From NCBI GenBank assembly GCA_020633205.1, contig JACKEB010000013.1:372001-436000 (forward strand): DNA of 64,000 nucleotides, given 5' to 3'. Below the pieces are notes generated by a model, which had not been told where the DNA came from, made no database searches, and saw only the letters and a program-made list of their open reading frames with translations. The position numbers and the translations under genes are program-made. Origin of the DNA: Polyangiaceae bacterium. Lineage in GTDB: Bacteria; Myxococcota_A; Polyangia; Polyangiales; Polyangiaceae. The stretch's first letter is position 1, and each line of letters opens with the position of its first letter. Shown here piece by piece: positions 43,737 to 51,661 of the stretch.

Positions 43737-44627
43737 CTACTCTCGGCGCGCTTGAGCCTTGGGCAGCTGCGCCAACACGGCGCCTGGCTTCAGCCATTCC
43801 ACGAGGGTGAGCAATTGGTCCCGCGCCATCGCGGTACAGCCCACCGTGGGGCGCGGCACGCTTGGCTTATCCTCGAGGAAGCGCCAGGTGTGGAGGAAGA
43901 TGCAGCTGCCGCCGCCGCGCTGGTGCGCCCCGTTGTGCTCCACGAGCACGATGATTTCGTACAGCGGATCGCTGCGCTGGAGCTTCTCGGCGCTGTTCCA
44001 GTCCTGTTTGATCAGCGCGCCGTCCAGGAGCTCTCCGTAGTGAGCGGACTTGACGTCGTCCACGCAGCGCCAGCTCGGCGTGACGCCGGTGTGCTGGAGT
44101 CCGGTGTGCAGCGCTGCGCCTGGCCCGTGGCCGTAGCTCCTGTTGAGCAGAAAGAGACCAGCTGGCGCCTTGCCGTCGCCTTCACGCTTTTGCGCGCCTT
44201 CGGGTTCCGGTTGATTCAATCCGCGGCCCCAGGCGAGGCCCGATCTTCCGAGAACCACCGGGACCTCGGAGCCGACAAATTGCCACGCGGAATCGGCCAT
44301 GGCGTAGCGCCGTAGCGTGCCGCCCGTCGCTTCCCAGCTATCGCTCAGAACCAGCACGAGCTGCTGGGTGCCAGACGGAAGCTGACTCCGCCAGTGTTCT
44401 CCGAGGGGCGCCGGCGCAGCTGCAACGCGCGGCTCCTCAGCGGTATTCGGGGGTGAGGCGCTGTGGGCGTGGTCCGCAACTCGCGGAGCTGCCGGTTGGC
44501 TCTTCGCGCTTTGCGGAGGCTCCGTGGCGCCGTTCGGGTTACGCGGCCCGTCGCAGGCCCCGCCAGCCCAGGCAGCTGCGGCGCAGCTCACCCCCAAGAA
44601 AAGCGAACGAAGTGGCTTGGGCAACAT
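43737..44627 (-). CDS. L,D-transpeptidase-like lipoprotein
   Basis: The 296-residue protein (ATG 44627; a GTG one codon upstream is also possible) has a lipoprotein signal ending WAGGAC and a Pro/Ala-rich linker. Its YkuD-type domain has a catalytic His in CIFLHTWRF and Cys in PTVGCTAMAR. Such enzymes cross-link or edit peptidoglycan in the periplasm, or attach lipoproteins to it. The start overlaps the stop of the HxlR regulator, so they are co-transcribed. Confidence 0.8.
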   Translation of the reverse strand: MLPKPLRSLFLGVSCAAAAWAGGACDGPRNPNGATEPPQSAKSQPAAPRVADHAHSASPPNTAEEPRVAAAPAPLGEHWRSQLPSGTQQLVLVLSDSWEATGGTLRRYAMADSAWQFVGSEVPVVLGRSGLAWGRGLNQPEPEGAQKREGDGKAPAGLFLLNRSYGHGPGAALHTGLQHTGVTPSWRCVDDVKSAHYGELLDGALIKQDWNSAEKLQRSDPLYEIIVLVEHNGAHQRGGGSCIFLHTWRFLEDKPSVPRPTVGCTAMARDQLLTLVEWLKPGAVLAQLPKAQARRE

Positions 44628-44950
44628 CACAGCTTCTTCGACCAGTGTTGTGCGAAGCGATCCAGGTCGACCAGCAGTACGCCAAGGCGCTGTCCTTCAG
44701 CGGTGAGTGCGTATCCCTCATCTGTGGAAGTGAGTAACGCGAGCTCACGCAGCTCCGTGAGACGTTGATTCAGCACGCTGGGTGATGCGTCGTCGCACGC
44801 GCTACGCAGCGCTCGAAAGCTCAGCGGCGCGCCACGGAGCTCCCACAAGATGCGCAGCGCCCAGCGCCGGCCAAGGGCGTCGAGCAGCACCATCACCGGG
44901 CGGCCGCTGCTCGAGCCGCGCGCTTGCTGACCTGGCTTGGGGGTCGCCAT
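44627..44950 (-). CDS. HxlR-family winged-helix regulator
   Basis: The ATG at 44950 gives 107 residues. The HxlR pattern is clear: LDALGRRWALRILWELRGAP, LSFRALRSACDDASPSVLNQ and RLTELRELALL, with the wing GYALTAEGQRL. These small dimers bind inverted repeats, often controlling a divergent gene. It is divergent from the carboxymuconolactone-decarboxylase-like gene at 45084, with two inverted repeats between them. The longer reading from TTG 44986 is unlikely. Confidence 0.87.
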   Translation of the reverse strand: MATPKPGQQARGSSSGRPVMVLLDALGRRWALRILWELRGAPLSFRALRSACDDASPSVLNQRLTELRELALLTSTDEGYALTAEGQRLGVLLVDLDRFAQHWSKKL

Positions 44951-45021
44951 CAGCGGATGCTGCTCCGGTAGAGCGAGCGCCCGCAAGCCCCTTCTCCCCG
45001 TGGTCGAAAGGTTGGCGACTT

Positions 45022-45072
45022 GCGCTACGGATAGTGTAGCGCTATCTGGGGATCGCTACTGAAAAAGTAGCG
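45022..45072. promoter_or_regulatory. Two inverted-repeat operators, likely for the HxlR regulator
   Basis: GCGCTAC-N7-GTAGCGC lies at 45022-45042 and CGCTAC-N7-GTAGCG at 45054-45072. Both have the same half-site and the same 7-base spacer, with centres 31 bases apart (about three helical turns). They sit between the HxlR gene and the divergent gene at 45084; the second ends 11 bases before its ATG. Confidence 0.75.
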
Positions 45073-45083
45073 GAAGGAGCACC

Positions 45084-45674
45084 ATGCAACCGCGAATAGA
45101 ACCCCTCACCGAACCGTTCTCGGACTCTGTCGCTGAAGATCTGCGGCGACTGATGCCACCCGGCATCCCCCCGTTGAAGCTATTTCGGGTGCTCGCCCAC
45201 AATCCTCGGGTGCTCGGACGCGTGCGTCGCGGAGGCCTGCTGGACCCGGGCAGTATTTCCCTGCGACAGCGGGAGATCGTGATCCTGCGGGCGACGGCGC
45301 GCGCCGGTGCGGAGTACGAGTGGGGCGTGCACGCGATGTTCTTCGGCGCCGCCGCCAACCTCGGCTCCGATCAGCTGGCGCAGCTCACCTGCGTGCCCAT
45401 CCCTGCAGAGGCTTTCTCCGAGGCGGAGCGAGCTTTGGTCGCCCTGGTCGACGAGCTCCACGAGACGAGCGATGTCTCCGAGGACGTGTGGCTGGAAGCG
45501 TCGCGGCACTTCGACGCTGAACAGCTCGTGGAGTGCGTCGTGCTGGCCGGGCTCTACCGCATGGTGAGCTACGTGGTCAACGCGCTGAAGGTTCCCCTGG
45601 AAGAGGCCGCGATGCGGTTCCCTGCGGATACTGGGCTAGTCGCGAAAGTCGCAGCTGTGGAACAACGCGGCTAG
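45084..45674 (+). CDS. Carboxymuconolactone decarboxylase / AhpD-like protein
   Basis: The 196-residue protein has the CMD fold pattern: SLRQREIVILRATARAGAEY, EWGVHAMFFGAAA and AEQLVECVVLAGLYRMVSYV. The usual CxxC of AhpD is absent (EYEWGVH region instead), as in many decarboxylase- or dehalogenase-like members. The reaction is unknown. AAGGAG precedes the ATG. It is probably controlled by the divergent HxlR protein. Its end overlaps the convergent gene at 45636 by 39 bases. Confidence 0.85.
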   Translation: MQPRIEPLTEPFSDSVAEDLRRLMPPGIPPLKLFRVLAHNPRVLGRVRRGGLLDPGSISLRQREIVILRATARAGAEYEWGVHAMFFGAAANLGSDQLAQLTCVPIPAEAFSEAERALVALVDELHETSDVSEDVWLEASRHFDAEQLVECVVLAGLYRMVSYVVNALKVPLEEAAMRFPADTGLVAKVAAVEQRG

Positions 45675-46034
45675 TTCACCCTTCGCCTGGATGAATTCCT
45701 TGAACTGGCCGCGGACGCGCACGAAGGTGTTCAGCGGCGTCTGTGCTACGGGGTCGAGATCTCCCTCGTCGAAGTAGCAGAGCACGAGCCCCGCGCGTGG
45801 CTCGGTCGAGTCGCGCAGCACCAGGAGGGGAACGCGCCGTCCACCGCTCTTTTCCCAGCTGCGATCGACCACCACACCGTCGAGTTGCAGCACCCGCTCC
45901 CGATAGCGGCTGAAGGTTGCGAGGCGGTCTGCGCGGGCCGCCTCGAGCAGCGAGCGGGGCGTCAGCTGCTCCGTGCGATGACAACTCACGACGCAGACCA
46001 ACGCGAACAGCCCAACCAGCCAGCGCCGCAGCAT
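45636..46034 (-). CDS. OB-fold-like lipoprotein
   Basis: From the ATG at 46034 the product is 132 residues with a lipoprotein signal (LFALVCVVSC). It then has a beta-rich domain (RYRERVLQLDGVVVDRSWEK, TFVRVRGQFKEFIQ) that resembles the tRNA_anti-like OB fold found in small bacterial lipoproteins. Function unknown. The longer reading adds an N-terminus that would mask the signal peptide. Confidence 0.65.
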   Translation of the reverse strand: MLRRWLVGLFALVCVVSCHRTEQLTPRSLLEAARADRLATFSRYRERVLQLDGVVVDRSWEKSGGRRVPLLVLRDSTEPRAGLVLCYFDEGDLDPVAQTPLNTFVRVRGQFKEFIQAKGELAALFHSCDFRD

Positions 46035-46109
46035 GTTCTGTGGGTAGCCGAAGCGAGCTGCATGCACAAGTGGGGTGCGCCGCGGCCGTCCTCCGGGTAG
46101 GAGAAGCCC

Positions 46110-47066
46110 GTGGACCTCGGGAGCTGGAGCACGTGGCAGCGCTGGCGCTATGCGCTGAAGCCTGGCAGCTGGCCGAAGCTGCTAGTCCCCTGCGTGCTCG
46201 GCCAAGGGCTGGGAGTCGTGGTAGCGCCTCGGGTGTCCTGGGTGGCTTTGGCCTTGGGCGTGCTGTTCACGCTCTGCGACCTGGCGTTCATCGTCTTCCT
46301 GAATGACTGGGGCGATCAAGGCGTCGATCGCATCAAGCGCGAGATGTTTCCCCACGGTTGTAGTCCAAAGACCATCCCGGATGGGATCTTGAGTTCGCGG
46401 GCGCTGCTCTGGGCGGGGCTCGGTTGTGGCGCCCTCGGCTTGCTCTCTGCCATCGCAGGGGAGTGGTGGCTTGCGCGTCTCGGCGCGCCGCGCCCGGGAC
46501 TCAGCTGGACGGCGCTCGGCTGCTTGCTGGTGTTCGTCGCCTACAGCCTTCCCCCTTTGCGGCTTAACTACCGGGGCGGAGGTGAAGCGCTGGAGATGCT
46601 CGGCGTCGGGGTCGCGCTGCCGTACTTCAACTTCTATCTACAAGCTGGGCGCTGGTGGTCCCCGTGGGTCTGGCCGCTCTTGGGTTTTGCTCTGTTGAGC
46701 CTTGGCAGCGCCCTCGCCAGCGGCCTGTCTGACGAAGAGAGCGACCGCGCCGGGGGCAAGCGCACCCTAGCGAGCGTGGCGGGCAACGAGGTGACGCGGC
46801 AGGCGACGGAGCTGCTGGTCCTGTTGGGCGCCGTCGCTTGGGTCTGTGCCGATGGGGCGCTCGTGGGGCTCTGGTTCGTCGGCGGGCTGGGAGCGCTCAT
46901 TGCCGTGGGGTATTGGCTGTTGCTTCGACGCGGCAGTGCGAGCGCGGTGACGAACGCCTTCACGGAGCAGGGCCTGTACAAGCAACACCTTCACCACGCG
47001 ATCTGGCGTGGCGCCTTGGGGCTGACCCTTGCGGCGCTGCTCTGGAGGTTCCTTGGGGATCACTAA
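46110..47066 (+). CDS. UbiA-family prenyltransferase
   Basis: The 318-residue polytopic membrane protein has the UbiA first motif as FLNDWGDQGVDRIKRE (NDxxDxxxD type) near residue 68 and a second motif with SDEESDRAGGKRTL. It would transfer a prenyl chain to an aromatic or similar acceptor (menaquinone- or heme-type pathway). The substrate cannot be told. It starts at a GTG with GTAGGAG upstream. A second UbiA gene, related in layout, is at 59303. Confidence 0.87.
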   Translation: MDLGSWSTWQRWRYALKPGSWPKLLVPCVLGQGLGVVVAPRVSWVALALGVLFTLCDLAFIVFLNDWGDQGVDRIKREMFPHGCSPKTIPDGILSSRALLWAGLGCGALGLLSAIAGEWWLARLGAPRPGLSWTALGCLLVFVAYSLPPLRLNYRGGGEALEMLGVGVALPYFNFYLQAGRWWSPWVWPLLGFALLSLGSALASGLSDEESDRAGGKRTLASVAGNEVTRQATELLVLLGAVAWVCADGALVGLWFVGGLGALIAVGYWLLLRRGSASAVTNAFTEQGLYKQHLHHAIWRGALGLTLAALLWRFLGDH

Positions 47067-47403
47067 GCGGGCGCTCGATGAGCTTCGTGCGGGGGATCCG
47101 CAGCTGGACTTGATGCTCGACGCCATCGCGGCGGGCCTCATAACCTTCCAGCGCGCGAACCGCGACGCTCTCGATTTGGTCGAGCGCTACTTCCGCCAGT
47201 GGGAGTCAGATGATCTGGGCCTCGTGTTCCAGGAGGATCCTTGGAGCTGGGCCGGTAAGCTGCACTTCTGGGACCTGAGCGACGCGGTTGGCTATGCCGT
47301 GTGGCAAGGGAGCGAGCTCTCGTCACCGCCGCCGGAGCTCGAGGTGTTGCGGCTACGCATCCGCTACTTCCAGCGTAGGCGCTCGAAGCCTGGGACGTCC
47401 TGA
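47053..47403 (+). CDS. Small protein of unknown function overlapping ubiA-like gene
   Basis: A TTG at 47053 with GGAGG five bases upstream gives 116 residues and overlaps the prenyltransferase end by 14 bases. The protein is helical and acidic/aromatic (LVERYFRQWESDDLGLVFQE). I do not recognise it. The convergent gene at 47364 overlaps its last 40 bases. The frame could start further in. Confidence 0.55.
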   Translation: MGITKRALDELRAGDPQLDLMLDAIAAGLITFQRANRDALDLVERYFRQWESDDLGLVFQEDPWSWAGKLHFWDLSDAVGYAVWQGSELSSPPPELEVLRLRIRYFQRRRSKPGTS

Positions 47404-47822
47404 GCCATCGCGTCGAGGATGCGCCGCGGGCTCAGACTGGGTAGCTGAGCGCTGAGCCACGCCACGCCCGAGCTCGGATCGCGAAATACCTTCTCGGGAA
47501 AGACTGGCTTGACGAACCAGTTGATCGCGGTGAGCACGCCCTGGGCCACCGTGGAGTTCGAAACCAGCGCGTGCCCGACCACATGGCTCTTGTCAGGGAT
47601 CGCCTCGACGGCGTCTGCGATCAGCTTGCGATGCATCGGCTTCGGCAGCGGGATGTCGTAGCACACGTCGAGCACTACGATGTCTTGGGAGCGGGTGAGC
47701 GCGCCCAGGCGACGAATGCCCTCAGCAAACTGCCCCGCCTCGTCATCAGAGAACGCGCCCATCACGCACGTCCAGAAGCACGCGCCCACTTGCCCCGAAT
47801 ACACTGCCACGCCGACCCTCAC
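47364..47822 (-). CDS. Protein of unknown function, STAS-like size
   Basis: The 152-residue protein starts at a GTG. It has alternating beta/alpha pattern (SQDIVVLDVCYDIPLPKPMH, SHVVGHALVSNSTVAQGVLT, AINWFVKPVFPEKVFRDPSS) reminiscent of SpoIIAA-like domains found in myxobacterial genomes. It has no signal peptide. Function not known. Confidence 0.6.
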   Translation of the reverse strand: MRVGVAVYSGQVGACFWTCVMGAFSDDEAGQFAEGIRRLGALTRSQDIVVLDVCYDIPLPKPMHRKLIADAVEAIPDKSHVVGHALVSNSTVAQGVLTAINWFVKPVFPEKVFRDPSSGVAWLSAQLPSLSPRRILDAMAQDVPGFERLRWK

Positions 47823-47894
47823 CCCAAACCTACTACAGCCATGTTTCCGTCGCCTATGGGGTTTGTGTCTGGGAAGCGACGCAGCTCTGGCGAG

Positions 47895-48512
47895 CTAGTC
47901 GGGTTGACGATCCAGGTCGATGCGCTTGATCGCGTCGAGCTGCTTGCTGAGACCTTCGATGCGCTCTTCTTGCGCTTTGACCTTCAGCTTGAGGCCTTCG
48001 ATTTCCTTCACGAGGGCGGTGCGTTCACTGCTCGCCTCACTGTTCGCTTCCCGGTAGGCAGCCAGTCGCTCCCGGGTGCGGGTGAGCTGGCGCTTGTACG
48101 CTCCGAGCACCAGCTGTAGGCGCGCGATGCGTACCTCGTCGCTCGCTCGTGTGGCCTCACTCTGGCGAGCGCGCTTCAGGCGCGTCAGCGCGATGCGTGC
48201 ACTCTGGGCATTCGCTGAGTCTGGAAAGGCCGCGATCAGCTGGCGAAAGACGTACTCCGCGCGGGCGTCCGCCTCGGCCGTCGCCAGGGTCAGATAGGAC
48301 AAGCCGAGGCGCAGCAGCGCGCCGCTGCGATCCTCCCGCTCGATAGGCTCTGACAGCTGCACTTGGTACGCCACGACCGCCGAGGCGTAGTCCCCGCGCT
48401 GGTAGTAGTTGTCGCCCGCCCAGGCGGATTTCTGGCTGGCGGCGCAAGCGCTGAGTAAGGCGAACGCGAGCACGCTGACGAACCCGGGCCGAAGCGTGGA
48501 CTGAAGCTTCAT
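47895..48512 (-). CDS. QseG-like lipoprotein of a two-component operon
   Basis: The ATG at 48512 overlaps the histidine kinase stop (ATGA). The 205-residue lipoprotein (lipobox LLSAC) has TPR-like repeats (NYYQRGDYASAVVAYQVQLS) and a C-terminal coiled coil (EIEGLKLKVKAQEERIEGLS). In enterobacteria the GlrK/QseE kinase is encoded beside the lipoprotein QseG that touches it. Layout and type match, so a kinase-accessory role is inferred, though sequence identity to QseG was not tested. Confidence 0.7.
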   Translation of the reverse strand: MKLQSTLRPGFVSVLAFALLSACAASQKSAWAGDNYYQRGDYASAVVAYQVQLSEPIEREDRSGALLRLGLSYLTLATAEADARAEYVFRQLIAAFPDSANAQSARIALTRLKRARQSEATRASDEVRIARLQLVLGAYKRQLTRTRERLAAYREANSEASSERTALVKEIEGLKLKVKAQEERIEGLSKQLDAIKRIDLDRQPD

Positions 48513-50038
48513 GCTGCGTTTCCTGACGGTAATGTGGCGCGGGTGAGCAGGGGTTTGGGAGAGGAGCGCTCGGGCTGCTGCGCGAGGCAAGGCAGCAACA
48601 CGAACAGCTCGGCACCGGGTTCGGCGTTGCGGGCCCAGATGGCGCCCTGGTGAGCGGCGACGATTTCCCGGCAAATCGCCAGTCCGAGGCCGACGCCCCT
48701 CCTTGGGGTGACCTCGCTTCGCGCCTGACCCTGAAAGAAATCGTCGAAGATCTGTTCGAGCTCCGCCTTCGGGATCCCCGGGCCGGAATCTCGCACGCTG
48801 ACCAAGGCGTAGCGGGGCGCACGGTCCTTCTCCAGCCAGCTCTGGGGGGCCTCCGGGACATCGTGTTCATTCGCCAGACGCAGCGTGAGCTGTACCCGGC
48901 CCGCCTGAGGTGTGAACTTGAGCGCGTTGTCGAGCAGGTTACTCACCAGCTGAAGCAAGCGTTGACCGTCACACTGCAGGAGCAAGGCGCCTGGGCTCTG
49001 GAGGGTCAGCGTGACCTTGCGCTCCTTGGCGCGCGCCTCGAATTCTCCCAGGGCACGCCGCAGCAACGCGTCGAGGTCGTCGGTGTTCAGTTGATAGCGC
49101 ACGCCAGCCTCGAGTCGGGCGAGGTCCAGCAGGTCCGTGAGTAGTCCGGAAAGACGGTCCGCTGCCTGGGCGTTCAAGTTGAGCAAACGCTCCTGCTCGG
49201 GGGTGAGCTCTCCGGGGATTCGGTCGAGCAAGAGGCCGTTGGTCTCCTGGATCGAAACCAACGGTGTCTTCAGGTCGTGAGAGACTTGAGCCAGGAGCTT
49301 CCCCCGCTTTCGAGTTAGCTCCCACAGATCCGAAACCATGCGGTTGAAAGCGTGCGAGAGTTCGACGAGTTCGTCGCTTCCTCCGGGATCTACTTTTCTA
49401 TCGAAGCGTCCCAGGCTCACTTCTCGTGTCGCGGAACTCAGTCGCTTGATCGGCTTCTGAATACCTCTGAGCGTCACCCAGAATCCGATTGCCGTCAGGG
49501 AGAGTGCCAGCGCCGTCACGCCCCAAGCCAGGCGCGTGGTGCTCCTCGACGTCGCCAGCGCGCGCTCCGCTCGCGCGCTCACTCCAGACTGGGTGGCGTC
49601 CAGGATCGCGTGCCCCGCGACCTTCAGATCCGAGACGTCCGCAGCGAAGCGGGCTTGGCGTTCCGGGCTCGTTTCCGTCGGCGGGGCCTTGGGCAGGCGT
49701 TTCCAACGCTGCTCGAAGCGCACAAGCGCTGCGCTTTCCCCGTCGCCCAGTGCCAGCCCATGCAGGGCTTGGACGTCCAGGGCGATCGCCTCGTGGGTGC
49801 GTGAGTAACGCTGCGCGTAGCGTTCATCCTGGGTCACCGCGTGCTTTTGTGCGTACTCCTCCAGGGGGTCGAGCCGCTGAATCAGCGTGAGCGCACGGGC
49901 CGCGATCTGAAAACTGCCGCTTGTTTCGCGACTCTCCTCAGCCAGGTGCTGAACGCGGCCGAGTAGGTAGGTCAAGAGCGCGATCAACGGGAGCAGGGCC
50001 AAGATCGAGCCCACAGACATGCGTGTTGCGACTCTCAT
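48509..50038 (-). CDS. GlrK/QseE-like sensor histidine kinase
   Basis: The 509-residue kinase has a membrane helix at 8-28, a periplasmic helical domain of about 140 residues, a second helix (170-190) and a HAMP domain (190-243). The H-box is QVSHDLKTPL with His254, and the ATPase boxes are NLLDNALKFTPQAG, DSGPGIP and GVGLGLAI. It would phosphorylate the response regulator encoded just upstream (10-base gap). The signal is unknown. Confidence 0.87.
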   Translation of the reverse strand: MRVATRMSVGSILALLPLIALLTYLLGRVQHLAEESRETSGSFQIAARALTLIQRLDPLEEYAQKHAVTQDERYAQRYSRTHEAIALDVQALHGLALGDGESAALVRFEQRWKRLPKAPPTETSPERQARFAADVSDLKVAGHAILDATQSGVSARAERALATSRSTTRLAWGVTALALSLTAIGFWVTLRGIQKPIKRLSSATREVSLGRFDRKVDPGGSDELVELSHAFNRMVSDLWELTRKRGKLLAQVSHDLKTPLVSIQETNGLLLDRIPGELTPEQERLLNLNAQAADRLSGLLTDLLDLARLEAGVRYQLNTDDLDALLRRALGEFEARAKERKVTLTLQSPGALLLQCDGQRLLQLVSNLLDNALKFTPQAGRVQLTLRLANEHDVPEAPQSWLEKDRAPRYALVSVRDSGPGIPKAELEQIFDDFFQGQARSEVTPRRGVGLGLAICREIVAAHQGAIWARNAEPGAELFVLLPCLAQQPERSSPKPLLTRATLPSGNAA

Positions 50039-50047
50039 GGCGCCCCT

Positions 50048-51406
50048 CTACGCGATCGGATCCGGAGGCTCGAAGGTCTTGAGCTTGTTGCGGATGGTCT
50101 TGACGTCGACGCCGAGGCGCCGCGCGGCTTCCGCTTTGTTGTTTCCGGTTTGCTTCAACGTCTCCAAGATGAGGATCCGCTCGGCTTCGGCGCTCGTGAC
50201 TCGGCCAGGTAACACAATGCCGCGAGGAAGCGACTGCTGGGTGCGACTCAAGGGACCTAGCGCGGGAAGATCTAGCAACCCGTTCCGGGTCAACAACACC
50301 CCGCGTTCGATCAGGTTCTTCAGTTCACGGACATTGCCGGGGAAGTCGTACTCCACCAGCGCGAGCAGAGCCCGCTCGCTAATGCCAGTGACCTGGGCTG
50401 CATGGCGCCGATTGCACTCCCGAATGAAGTGCTGGACTAGGAGTGGGATATCACTCTGGCGCTCTCGGAGTGGCGGCACGTCCAAGCGCACGACGTTCAG
50501 GCGATAGTACAGATCCGCGCGGAGCAGGCCCGCGTCCACCGCCGACTGAGGGTCGCGATTCGTGGCAGCGACGATGCGCACGTCGCAGTCAATTTCATGG
50601 CGCCCGCCCAGCCGGCGTACACTGCCGTGCTCAATCACCCGCAGCAGCTTCGCCTGGAGCGCAACTGGCATCTCCGTGATCTCGTCCAAGAACAGCGATC
50701 CCTTGTGCGCTTGCTCGAACAGACCGGGCCGATCCTCCGAGGCGCCGGTGAACGCACCCTTGGCGTGACCCATGAGCTCCCCCTCGGTGAGTCCGGAAGG
50801 GATGGCCGCGGCATTCACCGCGACGAACTCACCGTTGCGGCCGCTCTCTTCGTGCAGCGCGCGGGCCACCAGTTCCTTGCCCGTCCCGCTCTCCCCCACG
50901 ATCAGCACGGTGGCGTTGGTCGCGGCAACACTCTGCATCATCCCGAGCAGCGCCGTCTGCGCGGTCGAGCTGCCCACCAAGCGCGTGAAGGGACTCGGTA
51001 CGGCTTCTCCCGGTGGGGTGAGGCGCTGCCCCAACTGGCTCTGTCGAGCCTCTTCAAGGCGGCTCTTGAGAGCCACGTAGTCCAGAGGCTTCGTCAAGAA
51101 ATCGATTGCGCCGTTCTTCATCGCGTCCACCGCACGGTCGATGGTTCCGTACGCTGTGATGATCAGCGCCTGGCGCTGGCTGTGAGTGGGACACAGCTCT
51201 GGAAGCAACTCGATGCCAGTGGTGTCAGGCAGCACCAGATCGGAGATCACGACGTGGGGGTCGAAACCCGTCACCAACGCCAGAGCTTCTGCTCCGCTTG
51301 CGGCCACTTCTACGGAGTGACCCCAAGCGCCGATGCGCGCGGAGAGCACCTCGCGCATCGCGGGTTCGTCGTCGACTACCAAGACTCGCAGCCGGGCTTC
51401 GCTCAT
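50048..51406 (-). CDS. GlrR/NtrC-like sigma-54 response regulator
   Basis: The 452-residue protein has a receiver (phosphorylation Asp56, Lys106), an AAA+ domain with Walker A GESGTGKE (171-178) and GAFTGA (217-222), and a Fis-type HTH (NNKAEAARRLGVDVKTIRNK). It activates sigma-54 promoters when phosphorylated. It is the first gene of the regulator-kinase-lipoprotein operon, with AAGGA before its ATG. The divergent glycosyltransferase gene carries a strong sigma-54 element and is its most likely target. Confidence 0.9.
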   Translation of the reverse strand: MSEARLRVLVVDDEPAMREVLSARIGAWGHSVEVAASGAEALALVTGFDPHVVISDLVLPDTTGIELLPELCPTHSQRQALIITAYGTIDRAVDAMKNGAIDFLTKPLDYVALKSRLEEARQSQLGQRLTPPGEAVPSPFTRLVGSSTAQTALLGMMQSVAATNATVLIVGESGTGKELVARALHEESGRNGEFVAVNAAAIPSGLTEGELMGHAKGAFTGASEDRPGLFEQAHKGSLFLDEITEMPVALQAKLLRVIEHGSVRRLGGRHEIDCDVRIVAATNRDPQSAVDAGLLRADLYYRLNVVRLDVPPLRERQSDIPLLVQHFIRECNRRHAAQVTGISERALLALVEYDFPGNVRELKNLIERGVLLTRNGLLDLPALGPLSRTQQSLPRGIVLPGRVTSAEAERILILETLKQTGNNKAEAARRLGVDVKTIRNKLKTFEPPDPIA

Positions 51407-51632
51407 TTTGATTCCTTGCGGATAACGGTGAGGCGCTTTGGAGGGCCGCGCCCGCCGCTTGAGGGGCCCCTAAGCTAGCACTCCGCTGTGCTCTTGAGCG
51501 CCCGACCCGCCGAGGAAAATTTCCCCGCTCGCGTCTTGGGCTTTTTTGCCGACGGGGAATTCTTGCCGGAAACGGCCCGGAACCCGGACCCTCGATGGCG
51601 CGTTTCTATCGAGAAATCCTCAGGTGTTTCCG

Positions 51633-51648
51633 TGGCACGTTGCTTGCG
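51633..51648 (+). promoter_or_regulatory. Sigma-54 promoter of the GT2 gene
   Basis: TGGCAC-GTTGC-TTGCG has GG-N10-GC spacing and matches consensus except at the last base. The -12 C is 15 bases before the ATG at 51662, so the leader would be about 3 bases. A small palindrome (AGCAC-N6-GTGCT, 51477-51492) about 170 bases upstream could bind the activator. Confidence 0.65.
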
Positions 51649-51661
51649 AAGTCGCGACGCC

